From positions 1 to 25,457 of the IMG/VR virus record IMGVR_UViG_3300012271_000053: DNA of 25,457 nucleotides; one strand, written 5' to 3'. The notes beneath the pieces are model-generated. The model searched no databases. It saw only the letters and a list, made by a program, of their open reading frames with translations, and was not told the DNA's origin. Positions 1 through 6,784 of the stretch are shown in pieces. This stretch comes from a virus. A program made the position numbers and the translations under genes. Numbering within the stretch: the first letter of the stretch is position 1; every line of letters begins with the position of its first letter.

Positions 1-45
1 AAAGTCGAGGTAACATCCGATAACTTGGGATGCTTCAGGACTTAA
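1..45 (+). CDS. C-terminal end of an upstream gene (partial)
   Basis: An open frame runs from the first base of the window to a TAA at 43-45 and reads KVEVTSDNLGCFRT. The stop overlaps the ATG of the next gene as TAATG, the same coupling used at many junctions in this window, which is the main reason to accept it. Fourteen residues are too few to assign any function. Confidence 0.45.
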   Translation, partial: KVEVTSDNLGCFRT

Positions 46-1052
46 TGGACAATGAAGGTAAGGAAATGGGTGCAACCATAATTGATTTTGTTCATGTAGC
101 GGAGTGGAACGGAACTAAAATAACTCCATCAAATGGCAGGCATATAAACTTTCTAGATTATAGTCAGTATTTTAATCAGTATGATAATGTTAGAAACCTG
201 TTGTTAGTCGAAAAAGAATTGACAATTGAAACTGAACGTGGATTTTTCGATCACCCTACGATCACCACATTGCGTAGGCTTGATAATGATTACAATAATG
301 AACAGTTCTTTTTGAATGATTACACATCAGTAAATGATAATCAGTTCCGTTTCAATAATAATGGTGACATATTACTATGTGATTTCTTCACCCTGTATCT
401 GATGCTAGAAAACCATATTAGTTTGAATGTCTACGATCATGTGGTTTGTATGGATTGTTTAGAACTGACGATATTCTTCCGCAACTTACCCTCCCCACAA
501 TGTATTCGGAAGATGGGGTTAGGCTTGAGACCGAGAATGATGATGAAGTTGTCCAATCTAAAGTCATTGACCTTTTTGGCGACACCATACAATAAGAATG
601 ACATAGAGCAATATGGATTTAAATATGTCGAGTATTTCAGGAAGATCAATTTTGACCTGTTTGACAAAGAATACATTGATTCCATCTCAAGATCAGATGA
701 GTTGATTTATTATTACAGCAGAAATAACCTCAACTGTGATGATGGTATCAAATGGTTAGAAAGTATACAATCACAATATCCTGATATTATATTGACTGAT
801 AACTATATGGATATATGGCAACATAATAACATACTATATACACCTAAACCTTATGTTGGTTATATTGAGCAGTTCGGGAGAATGCTTTTTGAGGCAGAAC
901 ACTTTGGTATAAAGTGTCACATTAATAAAGAGTGTTCTGCAGAAGATAAATCAGGTATGGACTATTACTTAGACTATTACCATATAAATAATGATATGGA
1001 CATTAAAAGTGAAAACTTTTTAGACGTGATTGAGGGAGCAATACATGAGTAA
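45..1052 (+). CDS. Glycosyltransferase-like protein (GT-B-type C-terminus), unassigned substrate
   Basis: About 335 residues with no strong family match that I can name. The C-terminal third has the pattern ILYTPKPYVG...GRMLFEAEHFG..CHIN. That is the region where GT-B glycosyltransferases carry the nucleotide-sugar-binding helix with its E-x2-x-G pattern. The leftward gene ending at 14858 carries a closely parallel pattern (LLYIRTPNWY...RCFIEAEYYG..MHYFN), so the two are probably distant paralogues. Start: the ATG at 45 overlaps the upstream TAA and has AGGA at 37-40; an ATG at 30 has no good ribosome site, and an ATG at 66 preceded by GAAGG is also possible. The last codons hold a late-promoter-like TATAAATA, and the stop lies 8 bases inside the next gene. 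Possible roles are glycosylation of phage DNA, a virion protein or a host surface sugar; none is demonstrated. Confidence 0.5.
   Translation: MDNEGKEMGATIIDFVHVAEWNGTKITPSNGRHINFLDYSQYFNQYDNVRNLLLVEKELTIETERGFFDHPTITTLRRLDNDYNNEQFFLNDYTSVNDNQFRFNNNGDILLCDFFTLYLMLENHISLNVYDHVVCMDCLELTIFFRNLPSPQCIRKMGLGLRPRMMMKLSNLKSLTFLATPYNKNDIEQYGFKYVEYFRKINFDLFDKEYIDSISRSDELIYYYSRNNLNCDDGIKWLESIQSQYPDIILTDNYMDIWQHNNILYTPKPYVGYIEQFGRMLFEAEHFGIKCHINKECSAEDKSGMDYYLDYYHINNDMDIKSENFLDVIEGAIHE
983..990 (+). promoter_or_regulatory. Candidate T4-type late promoter (TATAAATA)
   Basis: A perfect match to the T4 late promoter core TATAAATA lies 54 bases before the ATG at 1045. It is inside the upstream coding region (codons for YHINN), so chance is possible. 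Its position fits a late promoter for the five-gene rightward unit ending at 3525. Confidence 0.4.
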
Positions 1053-1278
1053 GTTAAGCGACAAACTAAATGAGGCACGTGCCAACACTAGAAGCACTTC
1101 CGATGAACTAGCCCACGAAATACAGGGCACGTTTGAGGACTTGTTGTTCCAGTTTGAGATGATAGCTGAGATGGATGCACTTAGTTTCAACGTGTCAAAG
1201 AAGGTTCGTAGTGCTGTCAGTGACATGAGGAAACTCAGTAATGAGGTTGTGAAGGATATCAAAGGAGGTAAGAAATGA
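1045..1278 (+). CDS. Small protein with MSKL...LNE N-terminus, possible internal head protein
   Basis: 77 residues, unknown family, mostly helical and charged. The ATG at 1045 is preceded by GAGGGA; a TTG at 1030 in frame is not needed. The N-terminus MSKLSDKLNE|A ends in LNE, which matches the (L/I)xE cleavage rule of the T4 prohead protease gp21, and the next gene starts almost identically (MSKLSEHLNE). In T4 such short leaders target internal proteins into the prohead and are then removed. The gene overlaps its upstream neighbour by 8 bases and ends ATGA into the next. An internal head protein is an inference. Confidence 0.7.
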   Translation: MSKLSDKLNEARANTRSTSDELAHEIQGTFEDLLFQFEMIAEMDALSFNVSKKVRSAVSDMRKLSNEVVKDIKGGKK

Positions 1279-1514
1279 GTAAATTAAGTGAACATCTGAA
1301 TGAAAACAAAATGACAGGTATATATCAAAGAGCAGATGGTATGGACAAAGATGACTATACATTAATGAGAAATAGTTATTATGGTATTATTGACAATCTC
1401 CCTAATTTGGTTGACGTATTGAAAAAGGCTGGCGATGAGGCCAAACCAGAATACAAAATATGGAAACAGATTTTGGATTTATCTAATAAATCCAAGTTAG
1501 GCAAAGAGTTATGA
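1275..1514 (+). CDS. Small protein with MSKL...LNE N-terminus, possible internal head protein
   Basis: 79 residues, not recognised. It has a near-perfect ribosome site (AAAGGAGG at 1261-1268, inside the end of the preceding gene) and an ATGA overlap with that gene. The first ten residues MSKLSEHLNE repeat the leader of the preceding protein almost exactly, while the rest of the two sequences is not obviously alike. A leader shared by otherwise different proteins suggests a sorting or processing signal rather than simple gene duplication. The remainder is charged and probably helical. It ends ATGA into the next gene. Confidence 0.7.
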   Translation: MSKLSEHLNENKMTGIYQRADGMDKDDYTLMRNSYYGIIDNLPNLVDVLKKAGDEAKPEYKIWKQILDLSNKSKLGKEL

Positions 1515-1786
1515 GATATCATGAATTCTTATTAGAAGACCAACGTATTCGTGAATCATTTGGTAGTTCTGTTAAAGAATTCATGGAAATGGTTAGTGAC
1601 TACTTTGCTGAGTTTGCCAGTGATGTTAAGAGATTGAGTCACGACTTCACAAACCCTTGGAAGTCAAAGGTTGATGTCATGAAGATGAAGCGTGATGGTT
1701 GGAAGGTCAAACGACATAGTATGAGCATGGCACATGAGTTATGGGTGCTTGTTAAAGACGGAAAAGAAGAAATGGTGGGGTATTAA
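1511..1786 (+). CDS. Small protein with T4-like capsid-targeting N-terminus
   Basis: 91 residues, family unknown. The N-terminus MRYHEFLLE|D is the closest in the window to the T4 capsid-targeting sequence of internal proteins (MKTYQEFIAE type): Met-basic, a central EF, then (L/I)xE, where gp21 would cut. The middle is acidic and helical. The C-terminal half is rich in Lys and Trp (DVMKMKRDGWKVKRH), a compact basic domain that could contact packaged DNA. It starts in an ATGA overlap, and its TAA is directly followed by the ATG of the ATP-grasp gene. Virion location is inferred. Confidence 0.7.
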   Translation: MRYHEFLLEDQRIRESFGSSVKEFMEMVSDYFAEFASDVKRLSHDFTNPWKSKVDVMKMKRDGWKVKRHSMSMAHELWVLVKDGKEEMVGY

Positions 1787-3295
1787 ATGTCATTAAAAGA
1801 TGAGTTTGAATTACTAAAACTAGGTTTGAATGAGGCAGAAGGTATCGACTCTGACCCAGAAGAGGATGAGACACCAGAGATTAAAGAAGTAGAGGGTTTT
1901 AATATCCTCCTTATGACATCATCTACTGACTCTCGGAATAATAAAACTAAAAAGAACCCTACCATTATCAAAATAGAAAAATGGTGTGAAAAGAATAATG
2001 TTCCTTATTATACCTGTTTCTCTGATACAGCCTATCTAGATAAAATGAAGGACGGCGAAATCAAGATATTCAATGTTGGGGATAAAGAGGGTTACACCAT
2101 TGATCGTGACAAGACATTCGTTATTGCCAGACGTGGGGTTATGTTTCATAGATATTCACAAAACCTTATGTCCAGACTTGAACGATATAGGTTCTGTTTT
2201 TTGAATGAAAAACATTCCATATTTGAATGTGAAGATAAGTATCTGACATCATTGAAGTTAGTTGAAGCAGGGTTACCTATCCCTGATACCGCTCTGGTAC
2301 CTACAGAGCAAATGCTTGACATCGCCTTTGACAAAGTTGGTGGTCAATTTCCTGTTGTTGTCAAAACATTGAGTGGCACACAAGGCAAAGGTGTATTCAT
2401 TTCCAGCGACTACAAAGCATTGAAATCAACTCTTCAAGCCATATGGTCTGTTGGAGATGAGGTTGAGATGATGCTCCAGAAATACATTAAGTCTGATTAT
2501 GATGTTAGACTCCATGTGTTAGGTGATAAAGTTATTGCTTCAATGAAACGTGAAGTTGTAGATAACGACTTCCGTTCTAATGTACATTTAGGTGGTAAAA
2601 CAGGTAAATATAAACCAACTAAAGAGGTTCAAGATTTAGCTATCAAAGCTGCTAAATCCGTGAACTGTAAATGGTCTGGGGTTGATATCATGTTTGATAA
2701 AAAAGGCAACCCATATATACTTGAAGTTAACGCATCTCCGGGAACTGATGGCATTGAATCATTAACCAAATTGGATATTATTGATATGGTTATGAATTAC
2801 GCCAAGAATACTATTAATTGGACACGTCCACCACAACAGATCGGGGTGGTCGAAACACTTGAAATTGAAGGTATCGGTCAACTCCATGCCCGTTTTGATA
2901 CAGGGAACGCCGCCGGAAGTTCCTCACTTGACGCACAAGACATTAAAGTGACAGGTAAGAAGGCTACATGGAAAACTATGGGAAAGACCATGATAGGTAA
3001 TATTGTGGACAATGTTCGTATGAAGAACAATCATGATTCAGAAGAGAAGATTGATGAGAAGAGGATTGTCGTTGAATTGGATGTTACATTTGAAGGTGTT
3101 AATTATACGGGTGTATTATTCAACCTGAATGATAGAAGTCATAAGACAACACCTGTTCTAATCAATAAGGACTTTATGATTCGGTCTGGTTCAGTTGTTA
3201 ACCCAGCTAAAGTATATGCTGTCACGAATAAACCTGATTATCTCAAGAAGAAGAAAAAGAAGAAAATAGAAAAAGAAGAGAGGGATGAAAACTAA
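1787..3295 (+). CDS. RimK-type ATP-grasp amino-acid ligase fused to RimB-like aspartic protease domain
   Basis: 502 residues in three parts. Residues 1-35 are an acidic leader with KLGLNE|A, another (L/I)xE site. Residues about 38-340 are a RimK-family ATP-grasp ligase: VVVK at 190-193, GTQGKGV at 197-203, DVR at 239-241, DFRSNVH at 261-267, GVDI at 298-301 and EVNASPG..GIE at 313-324. These align well with E. coli RimK, which adds glutamates to the C-terminus of ribosomal protein S6. Residues about 350-490 resemble RimB (formerly 'ATP-dependent zinc protease', a retropepsin-like family): RFDTG at 369-373 with the predicted catalytic Asp371, then LDAQDI and, later, NDR...TPVLI. In bacteria RimK and RimB are separate proteins, RimB trimming the tail made by RimK. 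The C-terminus ends in a Lys run. The gene sits in a unit of LxE-leader proteins, which could be its substrates (inference). The target is unknown; both domain calls are firm to fairly firm. Confidence 0.88.
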   Translation: MSLKDEFELLKLGLNEAEGIDSDPEEDETPEIKEVEGFNILLMTSSTDSRNNKTKKNPTIIKIEKWCEKNNVPYYTCFSDTAYLDKMKDGEIKIFNVGDKEGYTIDRDKTFVIARRGVMFHRYSQNLMSRLERYRFCFLNEKHSIFECEDKYLTSLKLVEAGLPIPDTALVPTEQMLDIAFDKVGGQFPVVVKTLSGTQGKGVFISSDYKALKSTLQAIWSVGDEVEMMLQKYIKSDYDVRLHVLGDKVIASMKREVVDNDFRSNVHLGGKTGKYKPTKEVQDLAIKAAKSVNCKWSGVDIMFDKKGNPYILEVNASPGTDGIESLTKLDIIDMVMNYAKNTINWTRPPQQIGVVETLEIEGIGQLHARFDTGNAAGSSSLDAQDIKVTGKKATWKTMGKTMIGNIVDNVRMKNNHDSEEKIDEKRIVVELDVTFEGVNYTGVLFNLNDRSHKTTPVLINKDFMIRSGSVVNPAKVYAVTNKPDYLKKKKKKKIEKEERDEN

Positions 3296-3525
3296 TGAGT
3301 AAACTAAAGAATCTACTATTAGAAGAAACTCATCCTTTCCTTGAGGCATGGGAACAATCGTATGCTGACTCTCGGAATCTCAAGAATGTCTTAGGTGATA
3401 TGTTGAAGAATAAAGGTGATGACGATAAATACAAGGAACTACTGAAAATAGTAGCCGACTTGGATAAGTTCTATGCACAGAATACTAAGACAGTAATGCA
3501 AATAACAAAGAAAATGGTGAAATAA
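3295..3525 (+). CDS. Small protein with MSKL...LLE N-terminus, last gene of rightward unit
   Basis: 76 residues, no family recognised; lysine-rich and predicted helical throughout. The start forms TAATG with the stop of the ATP-grasp/protease gene, with AGAGGGA about 10 bases upstream. MSKLKNLLLEE combines the MSKL beginning of the two genes near 1045-1514 with an LLE cleavage-type site. A peptide ADSRN occurs here and TDSRN near the start of the ligase, probably by chance. The gene is followed immediately by the convergent hairpin terminator. Confidence 0.7.
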   Translation: MSKLKNLLLEETHPFLEAWEQSYADSRNLKNVLGDMLKNKGDDDKYKELLKIVADLDKFYAQNTKTVMQITKKMVK

Positions 3526-3526
3526 A

Positions 3527-3555
3527 AAGGGAGTCTAATCTAATTAGACTCCCTT
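3527..3555. terminator. Bidirectional intrinsic terminator between convergent units
   Basis: A perfect 13-bp inverted repeat (AAGGGAGTCTAAT / ATTAGACTCCCTT) with a 3-base loop lies between the convergent stops at 3525 and 3560. On the leftward transcript it is followed by TTTTTATT, a good U-tract; on the rightward one by CTTAACTTT, which is weaker. It separates the only rightward unit from the leftward genes. Confidence 0.88.
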
Positions 3556-3559
3556 AACT

Positions 3560-4471
3560 TTACTCAGATTTCCACTCTAAAAGGTGTTGGAAGGGCAATT
3601 CTTTATCAAAACTCATCCCTGCGGCACCGACATGTCCACCCCCACCGTATTTGTGGGCTAATGCACCAACGTCAATCCCTTCTTTGTCGGTATACATACT
3701 GACAGAGTAGTTCTTATTAGTGTATCCATATGCCAACATAGCATCATACTTGTTCACATCCCATTTCGACTCAAACATCTGACTGTTACAGTTCAATGCG
3801 TTTACCACCAAGAACCGATGTCCTTCCCATTCCATATCAAACGAATGAGAGTTACAGTGTTTGGCAAACATTACCTTCTGATACTCATAACAAATACGAC
3901 CTTCATTGATCACTTGATCACAATACTCTTCCGACTCAAACAACTTGAACCAGAAACTATCACTGTCACCATCAGGGTCATGGAATTTGACACCTGTAAC
4001 CAACGGGAACAGGTCTTCCTTACGGATACGTGCATCAGAGTATTCAATATCCCATACGTCATACCGACCAATCATTTTAATAGATTTAGGCATAGGATTA
4101 ACACTGCCATTGAACCATTCCCAAGTCAATTCACAACCAGACTTACCAATTTCACGGAGTCCTTTGAGTCGCTGACCACTCTTTTCAATGTCTTCAATAA
4201 CCGTCTTGTGATGGTCAATCCAAATGAAGTTCTCATAACCAACCATATCACGGATTTTAGCCATTTCATGTGGTGGTAGCGAGAAGTCAACCATATACAC
4301 TTTACGGGCACGTTTAATCTTATTCCACGGAATCTTGTATCCGAAGTTCATTCCAACAGTTTCACTCAACGGTGAGGAATCGGTATGATACCGAACGATA
4401 CCTGCCGCACAATATCCATCAGGATCTATGTGATGAAGCACAAGTGTCGAGATTTTATTACTTTTTTTCAT
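3560..4471 (-). CDS. DHH/DHHA1-family phosphoesterase
   Basis: 303 residues. N-terminal DHH domain: HHIDPDG at 13-19 (metal-binding DxD), VDFS at 61-64 and WIDHHKT at 84-90, the family signature. The C-terminus carries the DHHA1 motif GGGGHVGAAG at 276-285. The family hydrolyses short nucleic acids or small phosphodiesters: NrnA-type nanoRNase, pAp phosphatase, or cyclic-di-AMP phosphodiesterase. In a phage it may degrade nanoRNA or pAp to recycle nucleotides, or remove a cyclic-nucleotide or oligonucleotide alarm signal; the sequence does not decide. Strong ribosome site GGAAGGA before the ATG; 3 bases separate it from the transglycosylase gene upstream. It is the last gene before the convergent terminator. 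Confidence 0.88.
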   Translation of the reverse strand: MKKSNKISTLVLHHIDPDGYCAAGIVRYHTDSSPLSETVGMNFGYKIPWNKIKRARKVYMVDFSLPPHEMAKIRDMVGYENFIWIDHHKTVIEDIEKSGQRLKGLREIGKSGCELTWEWFNGSVNPMPKSIKMIGRYDVWDIEYSDARIRKEDLFPLVTGVKFHDPDGDSDSFWFKLFESEEYCDQVINEGRICYEYQKVMFAKHCNSHSFDMEWEGHRFLVVNALNCNSQMFESKWDVNKYDAMLAYGYTNKNYSVSMYTDKEGIDVGALAHKYGGGGHVGAAGMSFDKELPFQHLLEWKSE

Positions 4472-4474
4472 ATT

Positions 4475-5110
4475 TCATTTCTTCCTTCCGATGATTTTAT
4501 ATTTTCCACGTAGAAACGGCAACACTTTCTCTTTGCGCCACTTCTTAACCAATCTAACATAATTGTTGATATCCGTCAAGTTATATCCAGTTCCTCTATT
4601 ATATGAGAGAACAGCAAATGCCCAATCACCTTGGCGATATTCTAACAACCAAGCATAGTAATGAACACCTATCTTTATATTGAAACTATTATCAATCAAT
4701 AGATCAATGGTGAGTTCTTCATCAGTAGGGTCACGGTCACCATACTTATCTTTGAATAAGTGAGGGAATATACTATTGACGTGACGTGCTGTAGGCACTT
4801 GAACCTGCATGATACCCAATGACTTAGGTTTCCCTTTATTATCAAGGTCGCCTACCACTACGCCATTGGTCTGGTATTTGGAACTATCACAGGCAGACTC
4901 TTGGTAGGCAATTGCCGCCGCCGTCTGTCCCCAAGTGTCTCCATACAACTCTATCTTACTACCTTCAAAGTGTGCCATCTTTATACATAAGGCTTGTTTA
5001 AGTTCTAACTGAGGGATTTCACTAGTATTTCCCATACTTGGGATAGCAAACAAACAAATGACAGCCATTATGACTGCCATAATTATTCTAATCTTCAAAT
5101 GTTCCTCCAT
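4475..5110 (-). CDS. Exported lytic transglycosylase (SLT/GH23 family)
   Basis: 211 residues. Residues 7-26 form a hydrophobic signal peptide or signal anchor (IRIIMAVIMAVICLFAIPSM). The GH23 fold is shown by AYQESACD with the probable catalytic Glu71, SLGIMQVQVPTAR at 97-109 (the GxMQ motif) and LSYNRGTG near 168-175. Such enzymes cut the MurNAc-GlcNAc bond with formation of 1,6-anhydro ends. With a secretory signal and no visible tail domain it could serve as a Sec-dependent lysis enzyme or as periplasmic wall remodelling. A TATAAATA late-promoter match on this strand lies 138 bases upstream, within the preceding gene, consistent with late expression. Confidence 0.85.
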   Translation of the reverse strand: MEEHLKIRIIMAVIMAVICLFAIPSMGNTSEIPQLELKQALCIKMAHFEGSKIELYGDTWGQTAAAIAYQESACDSSKYQTNGVVVGDLDNKGKPKSLGIMQVQVPTARHVNSIFPHLFKDKYGDRDPTDEELTIDLLIDNSFNIKIGVHYYAWLLEYRQGDWAFAVLSYNRGTGYNLTDINNYVRLVKKWRKEKVLPFLRGKYKIIGRKK

Positions 5111-5113
5111 GAA

Positions 5114-5599
5114 CTATTGTATTCGGTGAATTTCTCTTTCCAGTTCGTCTATCCTCTCACTTTGTTGTTGGACAATATCAATAATTGCATTCAAACTTTC
5201 TATCACGTCTACACCGTTTCGGTCAAGAAGAGTCCCAACTGTGAGAGTATTTATACTAGCTTCATTGATTGTAGCAGTACCATCAACACTTAGTGTTCCA
5301 AGAGGTCTAATAGAAGTGATGGTATCATCCCTGATAACCCACGTATCAGTGTAACTCGGTAGTCTTCCAAGGTCTGTGATTGGTTCAGGTTCTACCCCTA
5401 GACGTGACAGAGCATCATCATCAAGAGCATCATCATCAAGAGCATCACTATCAAGTTCCTGTATGCGTGTCAGCAGATCATCTTCCAATTCATCAATCCT
5501 TGTGTAGACATTATTGATATATCTCTCAACTCTATTATCAAGCCAAGGGTCACGAATAGCCACTAAATTTCCATTTCTAACAGAACTAGGATTTCCCAT
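5114..5599 (-). CDS. Fibrous coiled-coil protein with LDDDA repeats, possible tail or neck fibre component
   Basis: 161 residues, family not recognised. Residues 20-50 are a heptad-like helix (RIDELEDDLLTRIQEL) running into three tandem LDxDA units coded by a 15-bp DNA repeat. A beta-rich middle follows (GTLSVDGTATINEASINTLTVGT, hydroxylated and alternating as in phage fibre and trimerisation segments). The C-terminus is a second coiled coil (IVQQQSERIDELEREI). This coil/beta/coil layout suits a trimeric fibre, whisker or chaperone. The start overlaps the upstream gene by 37 bases and its ribosome site is weak (GAAGAAC), so initiation is uncertain. Four bases separate it from the transglycosylase gene. 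Confidence 0.6.
   Translation of the reverse strand: MGNPSSVRNGNLVAIRDPWLDNRVERYINNVYTRIDELEDDLLTRIQELDSDALDDDALDDDALSRLGVEPEPITDLGRLPSYTDTWVIRDDTITSIRPLGTLSVDGTATINEASINTLTVGTLLDRNGVDVIESLNAIIDIVQQQSERIDELEREIHRIQ
5248..5255 (-). promoter_or_regulatory. Candidate T4-type late promoter (TATAAATA)
   Basis: On the minus strand the sequence reads TATAAATACT, the extended T4 late promoter form, inside the fibrous-protein gene (codons SINT). It is oriented towards the transglycosylase gene that starts at 5110. It may be coding coincidence; the support is motif plus position only. Confidence 0.35.
5411..5455. repeat. Three tandem 15-bp units coding LDDDA
   Basis: Unit AGCATCATCATCAAG (plus strand): copies 1 and 2 are identical and copy 3 differs by two adjacent bases (ATC to CTA). 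On the coding strand they give LDSDA-LDDDA-LDDDA. The in-frame array is short and could expand or shrink by slippage without breaking the gene. Confidence 0.9.
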
Positions 5600-5877
5600 T
5601 GAAGTTCTTCATCATCATCTTCAACATCGAAGCCGGATTGTGAACCTAATTCTTTTATAACACCTGCCGCACCTGCATAATGTGCCGCATGTCCTGTTGC
5701 GTGTGCGTAATTATTATACAGGTCTGATGGGTCTTCATCAAAGTTATCCGACCCACCAAACCTGTCATCACCAAACATTCTTTCACCTTCCATAGAGGCT
5801 TGTTCGTCGTAATACTCTTTGAATACAGAGTTAACTAACTCCATATTTTCTTCGATATAAATCAAAAACTCTTCCAT
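5563..5877 (-). CDS. Acidic hypothetical phage protein
   Basis: 104 residues, unknown. Strongly acidic overall, with a central small-residue stretch YAHATGHAAHYAGAAG that could pack as a helix and has three histidines. It starts in a TAATG overlap with the phosphatase gene upstream, good evidence of translational coupling, and its 3' end overlaps the next gene by 37 bases. No catalytic motif or membrane segment is seen. Confidence 0.6.
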   Translation of the reverse strand: MEEFLIYIEENMELVNSVFKEYYDEQASMEGERMFGDDRFGGSDNFDEDPSDLYNNYAHATGHAAHYAGAAGVIKELGSQSGFDVEDDDEELQWEILVLLEMEI

Positions 5878-6593
5878 TACGCAACCCTCTTATCACGACA
5901 TTGCACTCTGGTAACAAACCCATTGGTGAGGTCACGACACGTCAAGTCGTATCCGAAGACACAGGCACTATCAGTATTCCATTTATCGGCATACTTAGCA
6001 TTGTATGCGTCTATCTCTAATCTCTCCATTGGAGTGTGACCGTGAACAATGATACGACCCGGTAAGACTTCAGCATCATAGTGAAGGAATTCATAACGAA
6101 TCCAGATCATATCGTGTCGCAACTGACCTTCCAATGAAACATTAGGTCGAATACCTGCATGAACAAACACATAATCACCATCTTCATGGCATACCTTGAG
6201 ATTGTCATAGAAATCTTGGTGACTCTCTGGCAGATCATCCCATTTCAAGGGTGCATCTTCGTCAATACCAAGATTACGTTTATACGAACTCACAGTTGAA
6301 CTTCCCCCATTATAGAGGAACAAACTTATATCATCCATACGACTGTTACCGCTGAGGTATTGAATGAACATTTCTTCGTGATTACCCATGATAAATGTAC
6401 AAACTTCATCACCATATTCTTCACGTAGGTCTACCAGACGTTGGACGGTTTCAAATACTCCATCACCACGATCAACGTAGTCCCCTAGAAATACGATTTT
6501 GTCATCGTGCATCAACATAATTTGATCTAAGAGTCCTTCAAGGGTTTTTGCACACCCATGAACGTCACCACAGGCAAGTAATCTTCCACTCAT
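5877..6593 (-). CDS. PPP-family protein/nucleotide phosphatase (lambda-phosphatase/ApaH-like)
   Basis: 238 residues with all signature motifs of the PPP metallophosphatases: GDVHG at 9-13, GDYVDRG at 37-43, GNHEE at 70-74, a later HAG and HGHT. These bind two metal ions and hydrolyse phosphate esters. Phage lambda's NinI (lambda phosphatase) removes phosphate from Ser/Thr/Tyr/His; ApaH-like members cut Ap4A or RNA caps; other members act on 2',3'-cyclic phosphates. The sequence fits the lambda-phosphatase size and does not separate these options. An excellent ribosome site, AAAAGGAG, precedes the ATG. It overlaps the downstream gene as TAATG. Confidence 0.9.
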   Translation of the reverse strand: MSGRLLACGDVHGCAKTLEGLLDQIMLMHDDKIVFLGDYVDRGDGVFETVQRLVDLREEYGDEVCTFIMGNHEEMFIQYLSGNSRMDDISLFLYNGGSSTVSSYKRNLGIDEDAPLKWDDLPESHQDFYDNLKVCHEDGDYVFVHAGIRPNVSLEGQLRHDMIWIRYEFLHYDAEVLPGRIIVHGHTPMERLEIDAYNAKYADKWNTDSACVFGYDLTCRDLTNGFVTRVQCRDKRVA

Positions 6594-6624
6594 TCTCTTT
6601 CTCCTTTTAAAATATTATCCTTTC

Positions 6625-6774
6625 TTAATTAAAATTCATTTTGAGTTTCATTAGAAGCATTGCGGCTTCTGCCTCGGTCAAGACAAATTTAGTGTTGGAG
6701 TTATCCCTAGCATCGGGGTCACCGATAATAACTTGAACTCCAACACTACCTTTGATCACGGTTACTTTCCTCAT
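6625..6774 (-). CDS. 49-residue small protein
   Basis: A short frame that fills the gap between the phosphatase and ClpP genes and reads MRKVTVIKGSVGVQV...NTKFVLTEAEAAMLLMKLKMN. The ATG follows AAGGTAAG at good spacing. The alternating hydrophobic N-terminal half and helical C-terminal half look like a real compact fold. No family recognised. Confidence 0.65.
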   Translation of the reverse strand: MRKVTVIKGSVGVQVIIGDPDARDNSNTKFVLTEAEAAMLLMKLKMNFN

Positions 6775-6784
6775 TGTCTTACCT

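Noticed and set aside
3247-3270. A-rich coding run at the end of the ligase-protease gene as a slippery frameshift site
   Set aside because: It encodes a Lys run, but the next gene has its own ATG and ribosome site; nothing indicates a needed frameshift.
3818-4279. Rightward open frame of 153 codons
   Set aside because: It lies entirely antisense to the DHH phosphoesterase, which has clear motifs. The translation has no family pattern and no ribosome site.
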